Of a DNA stretch of 64,000 nucleotides, positions 1 to 7,909 are shown in pieces. The stretch is from assembly GCA_963744115.1 (NCBI GenBank), contig CAVUSI010000001.1:124001-188000 (forward strand), read 5' to 3'. The stretch comes from Chersky-267 sp963744115. Its GTDB lineage: Bacteria > Chloroflexota > Limnocylindria > Limnocylindrales > CSP1-4. Both the position numbers and the translations under genes were made by a program. Position 1 is the first letter of the stretch. Every line of letters begins with the position of its first letter. The notes beneath the pieces are model-generated. The model made no database searches. It saw only the letters and a list, made by a program, of their open reading frames with translations, and was not told where the DNA came from.

Positions 1-278
1 TGGAGGGTCCGCTCGATCCCCGCCCGGTTGTCGTCGCCGAACGTTCCGATGTTCTCGACGACATAGGCGATGTCGGACTCGTCGATCTCCCGTTCGAGGA
101 GCGTCTCCTCGCTATCCGGGAAGCGAGCTTCGGGACGACGGCCCAGGTCGAGGACGACCTCGATCAGCGACTCCTTGGCAGGCAGGGCGTGGACGGCCGC
201 GACCACCTCGGGCGGGAGCGCCGCCAGGAGCAGGTCGAGGTCGTCCATCGCTTCTCGTTCGATGCGCTCGGGACTCAA
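1..278 (-). CDS. Ycf45/SpoIIIAA-like R3H-AAA ATPase, N-terminal part (cut by window edge)
   Basis: The first 92 codons of a gene that runs off the left edge. The residues run LDLLLAALPPEVV, then LIEVVLDLGRRPEARFP, then FGDDNRAGIERTL, which I recognise as the N-terminal region of the Ycf45/COG3854 (SpoIIIAA-like) single-strand nucleic-acid-binding ATPases. The Walker motifs would lie outside the window. I chose the TTG at 278-276 because GGAGG sits 5 nt upstream on the minus strand; the first in-frame ATG (248-246) has no such site and would remove 10 residues. It follows the GNAT gene by about 30 nt on the same strand, so it is probably the last gene of the pdxS-pdxT run. Family call from remembered sequence pattern, fairly sure. 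Confidence 0.72.
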   Translation of the reverse strand, partial: MSPERIEREAMDDLDLLLAALPPEVVAAVHALPAKESLIEVVLDLGRRPEARFPDSEETLLEREIDESDIAYVVENIGTFGDDNRAGIERTL

Positions 279-309
279 CGGTTCCTCCCTGTCGAGCGGG
301 ATGGATCCA

Positions 310-1353
310 TCATCGGATGGCTGGGACGAGAGCGGGCTCGGCGACCCGCACGACGGTCTCTTTCATCAGCAGGGTGACGGTGGACTCGACGCGGAAGCCG
401 GCCTCCTCGAGTCGACGATCGATCGGGGCTTCGTAGGTGCGAACGGGCGCGATCACGCCGTGGTCGCTGCGGCCGCCGTTCCGGGTCCGAGCGGAGATCA
501 CCCCGAGACCGTACTCCACCAGCGGCTTCGTGTCCGCATCCGGTCGGGCGAGGATCTTGAGGTAGTGGGGTTGATCCTCCTTGGCGACACCGACCTGGAG
601 GAACCCGTCGAGCTGGGTCCCGTCGGGGCCGCCGCCCGGGGCCTCGCGAACGAACGCTTCGACGTCGGCGAACCGGAGGATCGGGGCGAGGCTCGAGCGG
701 GGCAGCCGCCAGCTGGACCCCTGCCGCTCCCAGTCCCCGATCCGGTACGACTCCAGGCGCTGGACCGGCCTGGGGGTCACGGCTGCGTAGAGCTTGGCCA
801 GGGCGACCGCATCGATGGGGGCAGCCGGTCGGATGAGCGCCGCGGCGGCTTCGTCGTCGGTCCACGGTTCGGGCAGCGGAGCTCCGGGCGGACGATAGAG
901 GAGCAGCTCCTCGCCGTACCTGGCGAAGCCTGCCTGCATGAACAGCTCGACGTTGCCCGACGCGTCGGCGCAGGCGACATGGAACCGGATCGCCCCGCGT
1001 TTCGCGCCGTCGCGGAGGATGTGCTGGACGAGGCGGAACCGGATGTCGCCGGCCTCGGCCAGGCCGATCGCATCGAGCTCGACGATCGTCCACTCGTCGC
1101 GTGGCGTCTCGCGTTCGACCCGGACCAGCCCGGACAGGCCATCCTCCTCTTCATAGACGTACAGGAGGTCGTGCGGCCGGAATGCTCCGAGCGGAAGGCG
1201 GAACAGACTGAAGACGCCGATCCGCGGGCCGCTCACCGGCAAGCCGAGCGAGCGGGTATCGGCCGTCTCCTGCTGGCACAGCCGCGACAGCTCACCGAGG
1301 GCGGCCAGATCGGTCAGTCGAGCGACCCTGACCTTGCCCGACCGGACGCTCAC
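310..1353 (-). CDS. GNAT-like acetyltransferase, 347 aa
   Basis: The N-terminal half (about residues 5-165) reads as a GNAT fold: VRVARLTDLAALGELSRL at the start, a strand-rich middle, then a helix ending ELFMQAGFARYGEELLLYRPP, the usual C-terminal part of an acetyltransferase domain. The second half has the same alternation and may be a second, diverged copy. No substrate can be named. The ATG at 1353 overlaps the pdxT stop codon as ATGA, so translation is probably coupled to pdxT; whether it has anything to do with vitamin B6 is unknown. The frame is clean over its whole length. Confidence 0.6.
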   Translation of the reverse strand: MSVRSGKVRVARLTDLAALGELSRLCQQETADTRSLGLPVSGPRIGVFSLFRLPLGAFRPHDLLYVYEEEDGLSGLVRVERETPRDEWTIVELDAIGLAEAGDIRFRLVQHILRDGAKRGAIRFHVACADASGNVELFMQAGFARYGEELLLYRPPGAPLPEPWTDDEAAAALIRPAAPIDAVALAKLYAAVTPRPVQRLESYRIGDWERQGSSWRLPRSSLAPILRFADVEAFVREAPGGGPDGTQLDGFLQVGVAKEDQPHYLKILARPDADTKPLVEYGLGVISARTRNGGRSDHGVIAPVRTYEAPIDRRLEEAGFRVESTVTLLMKETVVRVAEPALVPAIR

Positions 1354-1991
1354 GAGCCGGGTCTGGCGGTACGCCGGGTCGGGTGAGGCCGGCGACCGGA
1401 CCCCTCGCCGGGATCGTCATGTTCGGCGGCCATCGTCGCCACGAGCCGATGGAAGCGCGTCTCACCGGCCAGCTCCGGGTGGAAGGCCGTGGCCAGGACG
1501 TTCCGCTCGTGGACCGCCACGATCCGACCGTCGTCGAGGCGCGCGAGCACGTCGACATCGGGCCCGACCCGCTCGATGACCGGGGCGCGGATGAACACGC
1601 CGTGGACCGGACCGTCCCCCAGGATCGGGACCGCCACGTCGGCTTCGAACGAGTCGAGCTGACGCCCGAAGGCGTTGCGCTCGACGGTCACGTCGAGCAG
1701 CGGGAAGACCGGCTCCTCGCCGCCGGCGATCTCGCGGGCGAGGAGGATCATCCCGGCGCACGTCCCGAAGAGCGGGGCGCCGCTGGCCGCCAGGTCGAGG
1801 ATCGGCTGATGGAGCCCCCAGCGGTGGATGAGCTTGCGCATGGTCGTGCTCTCGCCGCCGGGCAGGATCAGGCCGCTGATCCCGTCGAGGTCCGCGGGCA
1901 GACGCACCTCGACGGCGTCCACCCCGAGACCGCGCATGACGCGGACATGCTCCGCGAACGCGCCCTGGACCGCGAGCACACCGATCTTCAT
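1350..1991 (-). CDS. pdxT: Pyridoxal 5'-phosphate synthase glutaminase subunit PdxT
   Basis: PdxT hydrolyses glutamine and passes ammonia to PdxS, which makes pyridoxal 5'-phosphate. The class I glutamine amidotransferase features are all present: LPGGEST near residues 43-49, the nucleophile Cys78 in GTCAG, and His171/Glu173 in HPEL. At 213 aa it has the normal family length plus a basic tail. I start at MKIGVLAVQG (1991); the open frame reaches further upstream but those residues look like non-coding sequence. The pdxS stop lies 28 nt upstream, and the GNAT gene downstream overlaps by 4 nt. Confidence 0.95.
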   Translation of the reverse strand: MKIGVLAVQGAFAEHVRVMRGLGVDAVEVRLPADLDGISGLILPGGESTTMRKLIHRWGLHQPILDLAASGAPLFGTCAGMILLAREIAGGEEPVFPLLDVTVERNAFGRQLDSFEADVAVPILGDGPVHGVFIRAPVIERVGPDVDVLARLDDGRIVAVHERNVLATAFHPELAGETRFHRLVATMAAEHDDPGEGSGRRPHPTRRTARPGS

Positions 1992-2019
1992 CGCAGTTGC
2001 CGAGCCATCGATCCGAGGA

Positions 2020-2907
2020 TCACCAGCCCCGGACGGCGAGTCGCTCCCCTTCCGGGATCTGCTCGAGGGCGATCCCGCGCATCGCGGCACCCAGGCCGGT
2101 GCTCACCTCGGCGATGACCTTCGGGTTGTCGAAGTGCGTCGTGGCCTGGACGATCGCGTTGGCCATCCTCGCCGGGTCCTCGCTCTTGAAGATCCCGGAG
2201 CCGACGAACACGCCTTCCGCGCCGAGCTGCATCGCGAGGGCGGCGTCCGCGGGGGTGGCGATCCCGCCGGCGACGAAGTTCACGACCGGCAGCTTGCCCT
2301 CGGCGGCGACGCCGCGGACGAGGTCGAGTGGCGCCTGGAGCGCCTTGGCGGCGACGAACAGCTCGTCCTCGCGCATCCCCTGGAGACGGCGGATCTCGGC
2401 GTTGACCGTCCGGATGTGGCGGACGGCCTCGACGATATTGCCGGTCCCCGCTTCGCCCTTCGTCCGCATCATCGCGGCACCCTCGGAGATCCTCCGGAGC
2501 GCCTCACCGAGGTTCCGTGAGCCGCACACGAACGGGACCTTGAAGGCGTGCTTGTCGATGTGGTTCTCTTCGTCGGCCGGCGTGAGCACCTCCGACTCGT
2601 CGATGTAGTCGACGCCGAGCGCCTCGAGCACCTGGGCCTCGACGAAATGCCCGATCCTGGCCTTGGCCATGACCGGGATCGAGACGGCCTCCATGATCCC
2701 GACGATCATCGTCGGATCGGACATCCGGGCGACCCCACCGGCGGCGCGGATGTCGCTCGGGACCCGCTCGAGGGCCATCACGGCGACGGCGCCGGCGTCC
2801 TCGGCGATCTTGGCCTGGTCGGGCGTGACGACGTCCATGATGACGCCGCCCTTGAGCATCTGGGCGAGGCCCTTCTTGGTGACCCAGGTGGAGGTCTCGA
2901 CAGTCAT
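2020..2907 (-). CDS. pdxS: Pyridoxal 5'-phosphate synthase lyase subunit PdxS
   Basis: PdxS condenses ribose 5-phosphate, glyceraldehyde 3-phosphate and ammonia to PLP in a dodecamer with PdxT. The 295-aa product is full length. Asp25 (GVIMDVV), Lys82 (AKARIGHF) and Lys150 (MMRTKGEAGTG) match the catalytic Asp24/Lys81/Lys149 of the family, and the phosphate-site glycines FVAGGIATPADAAL and GVFVGSGIF are intact. It is the first gene of a minus-strand run (pdxS, pdxT, GNAT, Ycf45-like). It diverges from the carboxylase gene at 3083, leaving a 175-nt shared promoter region. Confidence 0.97.
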   Translation of the reverse strand: MTVETSTWVTKKGLAQMLKGGVIMDVVTPDQAKIAEDAGAVAVMALERVPSDIRAAGGVARMSDPTMIVGIMEAVSIPVMAKARIGHFVEAQVLEALGVDYIDESEVLTPADEENHIDKHAFKVPFVCGSRNLGEALRRISEGAAMMRTKGEAGTGNIVEAVRHIRTVNAEIRRLQGMREDELFVAAKALQAPLDLVRGVAAEGKLPVVNFVAGGIATPADAALAMQLGAEGVFVGSGIFKSEDPARMANAIVQATTHFDNPKVIAEVSTGLGAAMRGIALEQIPEGERLAVRGW

Positions 2908-3035
2908 GATCTGGTGGATCCTCAGGTCTGCCGCAGAGGTCCGCCGGCCGGCCGGCCCCGGGGTCGTCGCCCGTTCGAGCCGCTCGGATCGCCTCGCGTC
3001 GTTGGATTATCGCACGGCAAGCGTCGTTTTCCGAG

Positions 3036-3070
3036 TGGGGCGGCCGGCCCGTCTCGCCTGGGGCGGCCGG
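3036..3070 (+). repeat. 12-bp direct repeat in the pdxS/carboxylase divergent region
   Basis: TGGGGCGGCCGG occurs at 3036-3047 and again at 3059-3070. The copies are 23 bp apart start to start, about two helical turns. The second copy abuts the TATCAT hexamer at 3071, so a bound protein would cover the promoter of the carboxylase gene. The core CGGCCG is self-complementary, and GC-rich sequence makes such words fairly common, so chance is possible. Confidence 0.35.
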
Positions 3071-3076
3071 TATCAT
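3071..3076 (+). promoter_or_regulatory. Candidate -10 hexamer TATCAT of the carboxylase beta gene
   Basis: TATCAT ends exactly 6 nt before the ATG at 3083 and there is no Shine-Dalgarno between them. This spacing would put the transcript start at or next to the start codon (leaderless). The same arrangement recurs at many lead genes in the window. Confidence 0.5.
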
Positions 3077-3082
3077 CGCGCC

Positions 3083-4707
3083 ATGCCCGTCCTCGTCAGC
3101 CGGCTCGACCCTGCGAGCGCCGACGCTCGCGCGAATGTCGAAGCGATGTCGACGCTCGTGACGGAGCTCCGGGCTCGCCAGGAGGCCGTGGCCGGTCGCG
3201 GGGCTGGTGGCGACGATGCGGCGATCGCCCGCCATCGGGAGCGCGGCAAGCTGCCCGTCCGGGAGCGGATCGATCGTCTCCTCGACCCGGGGACGGCCTT
3301 CCTCGAGCTGAGTCCGCTCGCCGCGGACGGGATGTACGACGACGAGGCGCCGGGCGCAGGGATCGTCACCGGCATCGGCCGGGTCGAGGGCACGACCTGC
3401 GTGATCGTCGGGAACGATGCCACGGTGAAGGGCGGGACCTACTACCCGATCACCGTCAAGAAGCACCTCCGGGCCCAGGAGATCGCCCTCGAGAACCACC
3501 TGCCGTGCGTCTATCTGGTCGACAGCGGCGGCGCCTACCTTCCGCTCCAGGCCGAGGTCTTCCCGGATCGCGACCACTTCGGGCGGATCTTCTTCAACCA
3601 GGCTCGCCTGTCGGCGGCCGGGATCCCGCAGATCGCCCTGGTGATGGGTTCGTCCACCGCGGGCGGCGCGTACGTTCCGGCGATGAGCGACGAGACGGTC
3701 ATCGTCCGCGGCACCGGCACGATCTTCCTTGGCGGTCCTCCGCTGGTCAAAGCGGCCACCGGCGAGGACGTCACGGCCGAGGACCTGGGCGGTGCCGACG
3801 TCCACACGAGGATCAGCGGCGTCGCGGACCACGAGGCGCTCGACGACGAGCACGCGCTGGCCCTCGGGCGATCCATCGTCGCGAACCTGAACCGCCGGAC
3901 GCCCGATCCGCCGTGGGACCGGGACGAGCCCGCTCCACGCCGGCCGTCGCGCCCGAAGGCGATCCTGCCCACGGCAGCGCCCACCTGTACGGCGCCGTCC
4001 CGAGCGATCTCCGGCGACCGCTCGCGATCCGCGAGGTCATCGCCCGGCTCGTCGACGGCAGCCGGTTCCACGAGTTCAAGCCGCTCTACGGCGAGACGCT
4101 GGTGACCGGATTCGCGCACCTCGACGGCTGGCCGATCGGGATCGTCGCCAACGACGGGATCCTGTTTTCCGCGTCGGCGCTCAAGGGCGCCCATTTCGTC
4201 GAGCTCTGCGCCCAGCGACGCATCCCGCTGGTCTTCCTCCAGAACATCACGGGGTTCATGGTCGGTCGCGAGTACGAAGCCGGCGGGATCGCCAAGGACG
4301 GCGCCAAGATGGTGATGGCCGTCGCCTGTGCCGAGGTCCCGAAGTTCACGGTGGTCGTGGGCGGCAGCTTCGGAGCCGGGAACTACGCGATGGCCGGCCG
4401 GGCGTACGGTCCGCGCTTCCTCTGGTCGTGGCCCAACTCCCGGATCTCGGTGATGGGCGGTGCGCAGGCCGCGCGCGTCCTCTCGACGGTCCGCGGCGGC
4501 TTCGCCGACGATGCGGCGCGGGACGCCTTCGAGGCGCCGATCCTCGACCGCTACGAGGCCGAAGGGAGCCCCTACTTCGCCACCGCCCGCCTGTGGGACG
4601 ACGGGGTCATCGACCCGCTCGACACCCGGCGCGTCCTGGCCCTCGGACTCGACGCCGCGCTGCACGCCCCCATCCCGGAGACGCGCTTCGGCGTGTTCCG
4701 GATGTGA
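3083..4707 (+). CDS. Acyl-CoA (probably methylcrotonyl-CoA) carboxylase beta subunit, frameshifted
   Basis: Carboxyltransferase subunit that moves CO2 from biotin to an acyl-CoA. The first frame runs from MPVLVSRLD through DSGGAYLPLQ and STAGGAYVPAMSDE to about 3,940. The second frame resumes at about 3,945 with YGAVPSDLRRPLAIREVIARLVDGS, then QNITGFMVGREYE and GGSFGAGNYAMAGRAY, typical of MCC/AccD5-type subunits. The break falls in a proline-rich linker. The span of 1,625 nt becomes 542 whole codons if one base is restored, so a single missing base near 3,935-3,945 explains it. Enoyl-CoA hydratase, the biotin subunit and HMG-CoA lyase nearby point to leucine degradation. The stop overlaps the next start (GTGA). 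Confidence 0.88.
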
Positions 4708-6002
4708 CGGGCGGATCGCCAGGGACCGTCGGCCGCGTCCTGCAGGTCAACGCCTCCCCGGGCGGCGTGCCCAAATCGGCGATCGATCGCGCCCGGGTCG
4801 GTCCCCTCGGGCTCGAAGGCGATGCCCACCGTCACGACACGGTCCACGGCGGTCCGCACCGGGCCGTCGCGTTGCTCGGGATCGAAGCCATCCGGCGCGT
4901 CCAGGTCGAGGGTCACCCCATCCATCCGGGCTCGGTCGGAGAGAACCTCACGACCGAGGGCGTCGAATGGGCGACGCTGGCGCCCGGGACCCGGGCAGCC
5001 ATCGGCGACAAGCTGGTCCTGGAGATCAGCAAGCCGGCGATGCCGTGCAACCTGATCGCCGATTCGTTCATCGACGGTCGGTCGGGCCGGATCTCGATCC
5101 TGCTCCACCCGCTCGACTCGCGGATGTACGCGCGGGTCCTCGTCGAGGGCGAGGTCCGGACCGGCGACGAGATCAGGATCCTGCCGCCGGCGTCGGACTC
5201 GGGAGCGGAGCTGCACGATCTGCTCGACCGGATCGAGGCGGTCGGCCGCGGCTTCTCCCTCGCCCTGTGGCGGGCGGTCGGATCGGCCGGCTTCGACGTT
5301 CGCGTCGACGAGGACGGCGGGCTGGCGATGGTCGCCTCGCCGGACCTGCCGGGACGGGCGTTCAACCGGGTCAGCGGATACCGGGAGCTGTCGAACCTGC
5401 TCCCGCGGATGATCGACTGGTTCCGCTCCAACCGGACTGTCGGCTGGATCCCGGCCCACGAGCCGCCCTGGCCCGGCGCCGTCGCCGAGCACCCCGCCTC
5501 GATCCACCTTGCTCAACCGGCGGCGATCCTGGCTGCGTCCGAGACGAACGGGGTCGCCGCCCTTCCCGCCGGCATGACGATCCGCGAGATCGGGCCCGAC
5601 CGCGGCGACACGTTCGCGTCGCTGATCGTCGAGGCCTCGCCGATCGACGACGGCGAGGCGGCGGCCTGGCGCGGGGCGCTGCCGAGGCTGGTCGGGTCGC
5701 CAGGACATCACTTCTTCATCGTGGAACGCGACGGCGATGCGATCGCCTGCGCCAACCTCGTCGTCCGCCGCCGCGTCGGCCTGCTCGGGCTCATGGCGGT
5801 GCGGCCCGAGCATCGCGGCCTCGGCATCCAGCGCAGCCTGATCGCCCATCGCTCGGTGTATGCGGCGGGGCTCGGCGCGACCGTGATCGCCGCGAGTGCG
5901 AACGACGGCAGTCGATCGGCCGCGAACCTGCTGGCGCTCGGTCTCGATCGTGTTTGGGAGGTCGCGCTGTACCGGTGCGATCCGAGCGAGCTGCCTGCCT
6001 GA
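4704..6002 (+). CDS. MOSC domain fused to a GNAT acetyltransferase
   Basis: 432 aa. Residues about 5-165 form a MOSC domain: GRVLQVNASPGGVPK, GLEGDAHRHDTVHGGPHRAV, GSVGENLTTEGV and KPAMPCNLIADSF, the last carrying the conserved Cys of the family. MOSC domains carry sulfur or bind a molybdenum-cofactor group. The remaining ~265 residues are a two-part GNAT, ending in GLLGLMAVRPEHRGLGIQRSLI, the acetyl-CoA pyrophosphate loop. The start GTG at 4704 overlaps the carboxylase stop (GTGA), so it belongs to that transcript. No link between MOSC/GNAT chemistry and leucine breakdown is known to me; the pairing may only reflect co-transcription. The frame is clean. Confidence 0.8.
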   Translation: MTGGSPGTVGRVLQVNASPGGVPKSAIDRARVGPLGLEGDAHRHDTVHGGPHRAVALLGIEAIRRVQVEGHPIHPGSVGENLTTEGVEWATLAPGTRAAIGDKLVLEISKPAMPCNLIADSFIDGRSGRISILLHPLDSRMYARVLVEGEVRTGDEIRILPPASDSGAELHDLLDRIEAVGRGFSLALWRAVGSAGFDVRVDEDGGLAMVASPDLPGRAFNRVSGYRELSNLLPRMIDWFRSNRTVGWIPAHEPPWPGAVAEHPASIHLAQPAAILAASETNGVAALPAGMTIREIGPDRGDTFASLIVEASPIDDGEAAAWRGALPRLVGSPGHHFFIVERDGDAIACANLVVRRRVGLLGLMAVRPEHRGLGIQRSLIAHRSVYAAGLGATVIAASANDGSRSAANLLALGLDRVWEVALYRCDPSELPA

Positions 6003-6129
6003 CGTCAGCGGCCATGACGGCTGGCCGACACCGATGTCTTGTGCTCGTTCGTACACTCCGCACCGCCGCCGGCCACCCCGGCGCCTTCGGCGACCCCGTA
6101 GCCACGACCGCGGCCGGGCCGGCGACCGC

Positions 6130-6906
6130 CTACACGCTCCGAAGCGCGAACCGGCAGCCGACCGCGTCGACCTGGCGCGGCTCCACGGCGCTCCCACCCA
6201 CGATGAGGTGGATCGTCGGCAGACCGCGGTCCGATGGCCCGGCGCGGCGGTAGCGGATCGTCTGGGTCCCGATCGCGGCATCCCGGGCGCCGCGACCCGC
6301 GAGCGAGGGTCGGAACGGCCCGATCCCGACGGTCCGCAGGACGCGGAGCCCGACCGCTCCTGGGTCGGCGACGGGGATCTCGAGGCACTCGAGCCTGACC
6401 GGCCCACGAAGCGGGTGCGACGCGAGCTGACGGGCCGCCCGATCCGCGGGCGTCCATTCCGCAGCGGTCCGGTCGTGCTCGATCAGGAACGGTGCCTGGT
6501 CCGGTCCGAGGACGTCGGGCGACGCCAGCCGCCAGCGGACGACCTGCCCGTCCGCGCGGACCCGCTCACCCGCCCGCGCGTCGGTCAGCCCGGAGCGGTC
6601 GGCCCTCAGGCGAGCGATATCCCCGTCGAGGTCGTCGGTCGCCACGGCCCAGGTCGCGAGGCCGCCTCCCCGATCGAGGGCACGGACCGTCGGAGCACCG
6701 ACCCACGATCGCTCGGCGGATGGCCGGTCGAACACGCCGATCAGCTCGAGATACGTGTCACCGAGCCAGACGAGGCGATTGAACGTCCCGAGCGCCTCGT
6801 GGCGGCCGCCACCGCCGGCGCGCAGCCCGACCCGCTCCTCCAGCTCATCGGCGGCCGCGTCGGGATCGGGGCAGGCGATGACGACATGATCGATGCCGAG
6901 GAGCAT
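6130..6906 (-). CDS. VOC-superfamily glyoxalase-like protein
   Basis: 258 aa starting MLLGIDHVVIACPDPDAAADELEERVGL, the standard opening of the glyoxalase-like domain (PF13468 type), and containing GTFNRLVWLGDTYLELIGVF. A second, weaker module follows (CLEIPVADPGAVGLRVL). The open frame extends about 195 codons further upstream, but that is the antisense of the hydratase gene. I start at 6906 because TACGCT lies 6 nt before this ATG on the minus strand. It faces away from the hydratase gene at 7022. Substrate unknown. Confidence 0.72.
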   Translation of the reverse strand: MLLGIDHVVIACPDPDAAADELEERVGLRAGGGGRHEALGTFNRLVWLGDTYLELIGVFDRPSAERSWVGAPTVRALDRGGGLATWAVATDDLDGDIARLRADRSGLTDARAGERVRADGQVVRWRLASPDVLGPDQAPFLIEHDRTAAEWTPADRAARQLASHPLRGPVRLECLEIPVADPGAVGLRVLRTVGIGPFRPSLAGRGARDAAIGTQTIRYRRAGPSDRGLPTIHLIVGGSAVEPRQVDAVGCRFALRSV

Positions 6907-6912
6907 CCCGGC

Positions 6913-6918
6913 AGCGTA
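6913..6918 (-). promoter_or_regulatory. Candidate -10 hexamer TACGCT of the VOC gene
   Basis: On the minus strand TACGCT ends 6 nt before the ATG at 6906, with no Shine-Dalgarno. It fits the leaderless pattern and helps fix the start codon. Confidence 0.5.
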
Positions 6919-7009
6919 CCCGCGGCGACGACGCGGCGCCCGTACCGCAGGTCGCGTGCGGACCGCCGCCAACCAACGGTGGCCGTCGCCCACCCTCGGG
7001 TCGACCGCG

Positions 7010-7015
7010 TACGAT
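7010..7015 (+). promoter_or_regulatory. Candidate -10 hexamer TACGAT of the enoyl-CoA hydratase gene
   Basis: TACGAT ends 6 nt before the GTG at 7022 and there is no Shine-Dalgarno. The spacing supports the GTG as the true start. Confidence 0.5.
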
Positions 7016-7021
7016 GCGCGG

Positions 7022-7831
7022 GTGAGCGAGCGTCTGCGCGTCGAGCGGAGCGGCCCGAACGGGGTCGTCGCGCGAGTGACGCTGGCGCGCCCGGAGGTCC
7101 ACAACGCCCTCGACGCGAGCCTGATCGCCGAGCTGCGGACGACCTTCACCAGTCTGGGTCGCGAGGACGCCGCGTCGCTCCGGGCGATCGTCCTGGCCGG
7201 TGACGGCCCGTCGTTCTGTGCCGGCGCCGACGTCGCGTGGATGCGCGCGGCGATGTCCCTCGACGTCGAGGCAAACGAGCAGGACGCGATGGCCGCCGCC
7301 GAGATGTTCGAGGCGATCGACGGGTGCCCCGTGCCGGTGATCGCCCGCGTCCACGGTGCGGCGCTCGGGGGTGGGATGGGCCTGTGCGCGGTGAGCGACC
7401 TGGTGGTGGCCGAGAGCGGGACCCGGTTCGGCTTCACGGAGACGCGGATGGGCATCCTGCCGGCGATGATCTCGCCGTTCGTCATCGCCAAGATCGGCGA
7501 GACGAACGCGCGGGCGCTGTTCCCGGGCGGTCGGCGGTTCGATGCGGTGCGCGCCTATCGGATCGGCCTCGTCCATGAGCTCGTCGAGGGCGAGGCCGCC
7601 CTGGACGACGCGGTCGACGCCGCCATCGACGACCTGCTCGCCGCGGGCCCCAACGCCGCGCGCGCCGCGAAGGCGATCGTCCGCGAGGTCCGCGGACTGC
7701 CGCACGGCTCGTCGAAGTGGCACACCGCTCGGGTGATCGCACGGCAGCGCCACTCCGCGGAGGCCCAGGAAGGCTTCCGGGCGTTCACCGAGAAGCGCCC
7801 ACCGGCGTGGGCCCCGGATCCCCACGACTGA
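7022..7831 (+). CDS. Enoyl-CoA hydratase, probably methylglutaconyl-CoA hydratase
   Basis: 269 aa crotonase-fold enzyme. FCAGADVAWM and HGAALGGGMGLCAVSDLVVA form the oxyanion hole, and FGFTETRMGILPAMISPFVI carries the catalytic Glu. The start GTG at 7022 gives the usual N-terminus (LRVERSGPNGVVARVTLARPEVHNAL). Hydration of 3-methylglutaconyl-CoA to HMG-CoA is the step between methylcrotonyl-CoA carboxylase and HMG-CoA lyase, both encoded alongside; the substrate is inferred from this context. It is followed by the biotin subunit after 78 nt. Confidence 0.88.
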   Translation: MSERLRVERSGPNGVVARVTLARPEVHNALDASLIAELRTTFTSLGREDAASLRAIVLAGDGPSFCAGADVAWMRAAMSLDVEANEQDAMAAAEMFEAIDGCPVPVIARVHGAALGGGMGLCAVSDLVVAESGTRFGFTETRMGILPAMISPFVIAKIGETNARALFPGGRRFDAVRAYRIGLVHELVEGEAALDDAVDAAIDDLLAAGPNAARAAKAIVREVRGLPHGSSKWHTARVIARQRHSAEAQEGFRAFTEKRPPAWAPDPHD

Positions 7832-7874
7832 CCGCCGGGCCGATGCGCCGAGCCGCATCGCCGCCACGGACGAC

Positions 7875-7903
7875 TTGCTCGTTCCGACGCTGGACACGAC
7901 AAT
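7875..7903 (+). promoter_or_regulatory. Candidate promoter of the HTH-biotin carboxylase gene
   Basis: TTGCTC (7875-7880), a 17-bp spacer, and GACAAT (7898-7903) ending 6 nt before the ATG at 7910. No Shine-Dalgarno is present, so the transcript may be leaderless. If the HTH domain of the product acts on its own gene, this is where to look for its site. Confidence 0.5.
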
Positions 7904-7909
7904 CGCGCC

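Noticed and set aside
2504..3853. 449-aa minus-strand open frame opposite the carboxylase gene
   Set aside because: Antisense shadow with Arg/Asp-rich composition and no family pattern; also crosses pdxS in the wrong frame.
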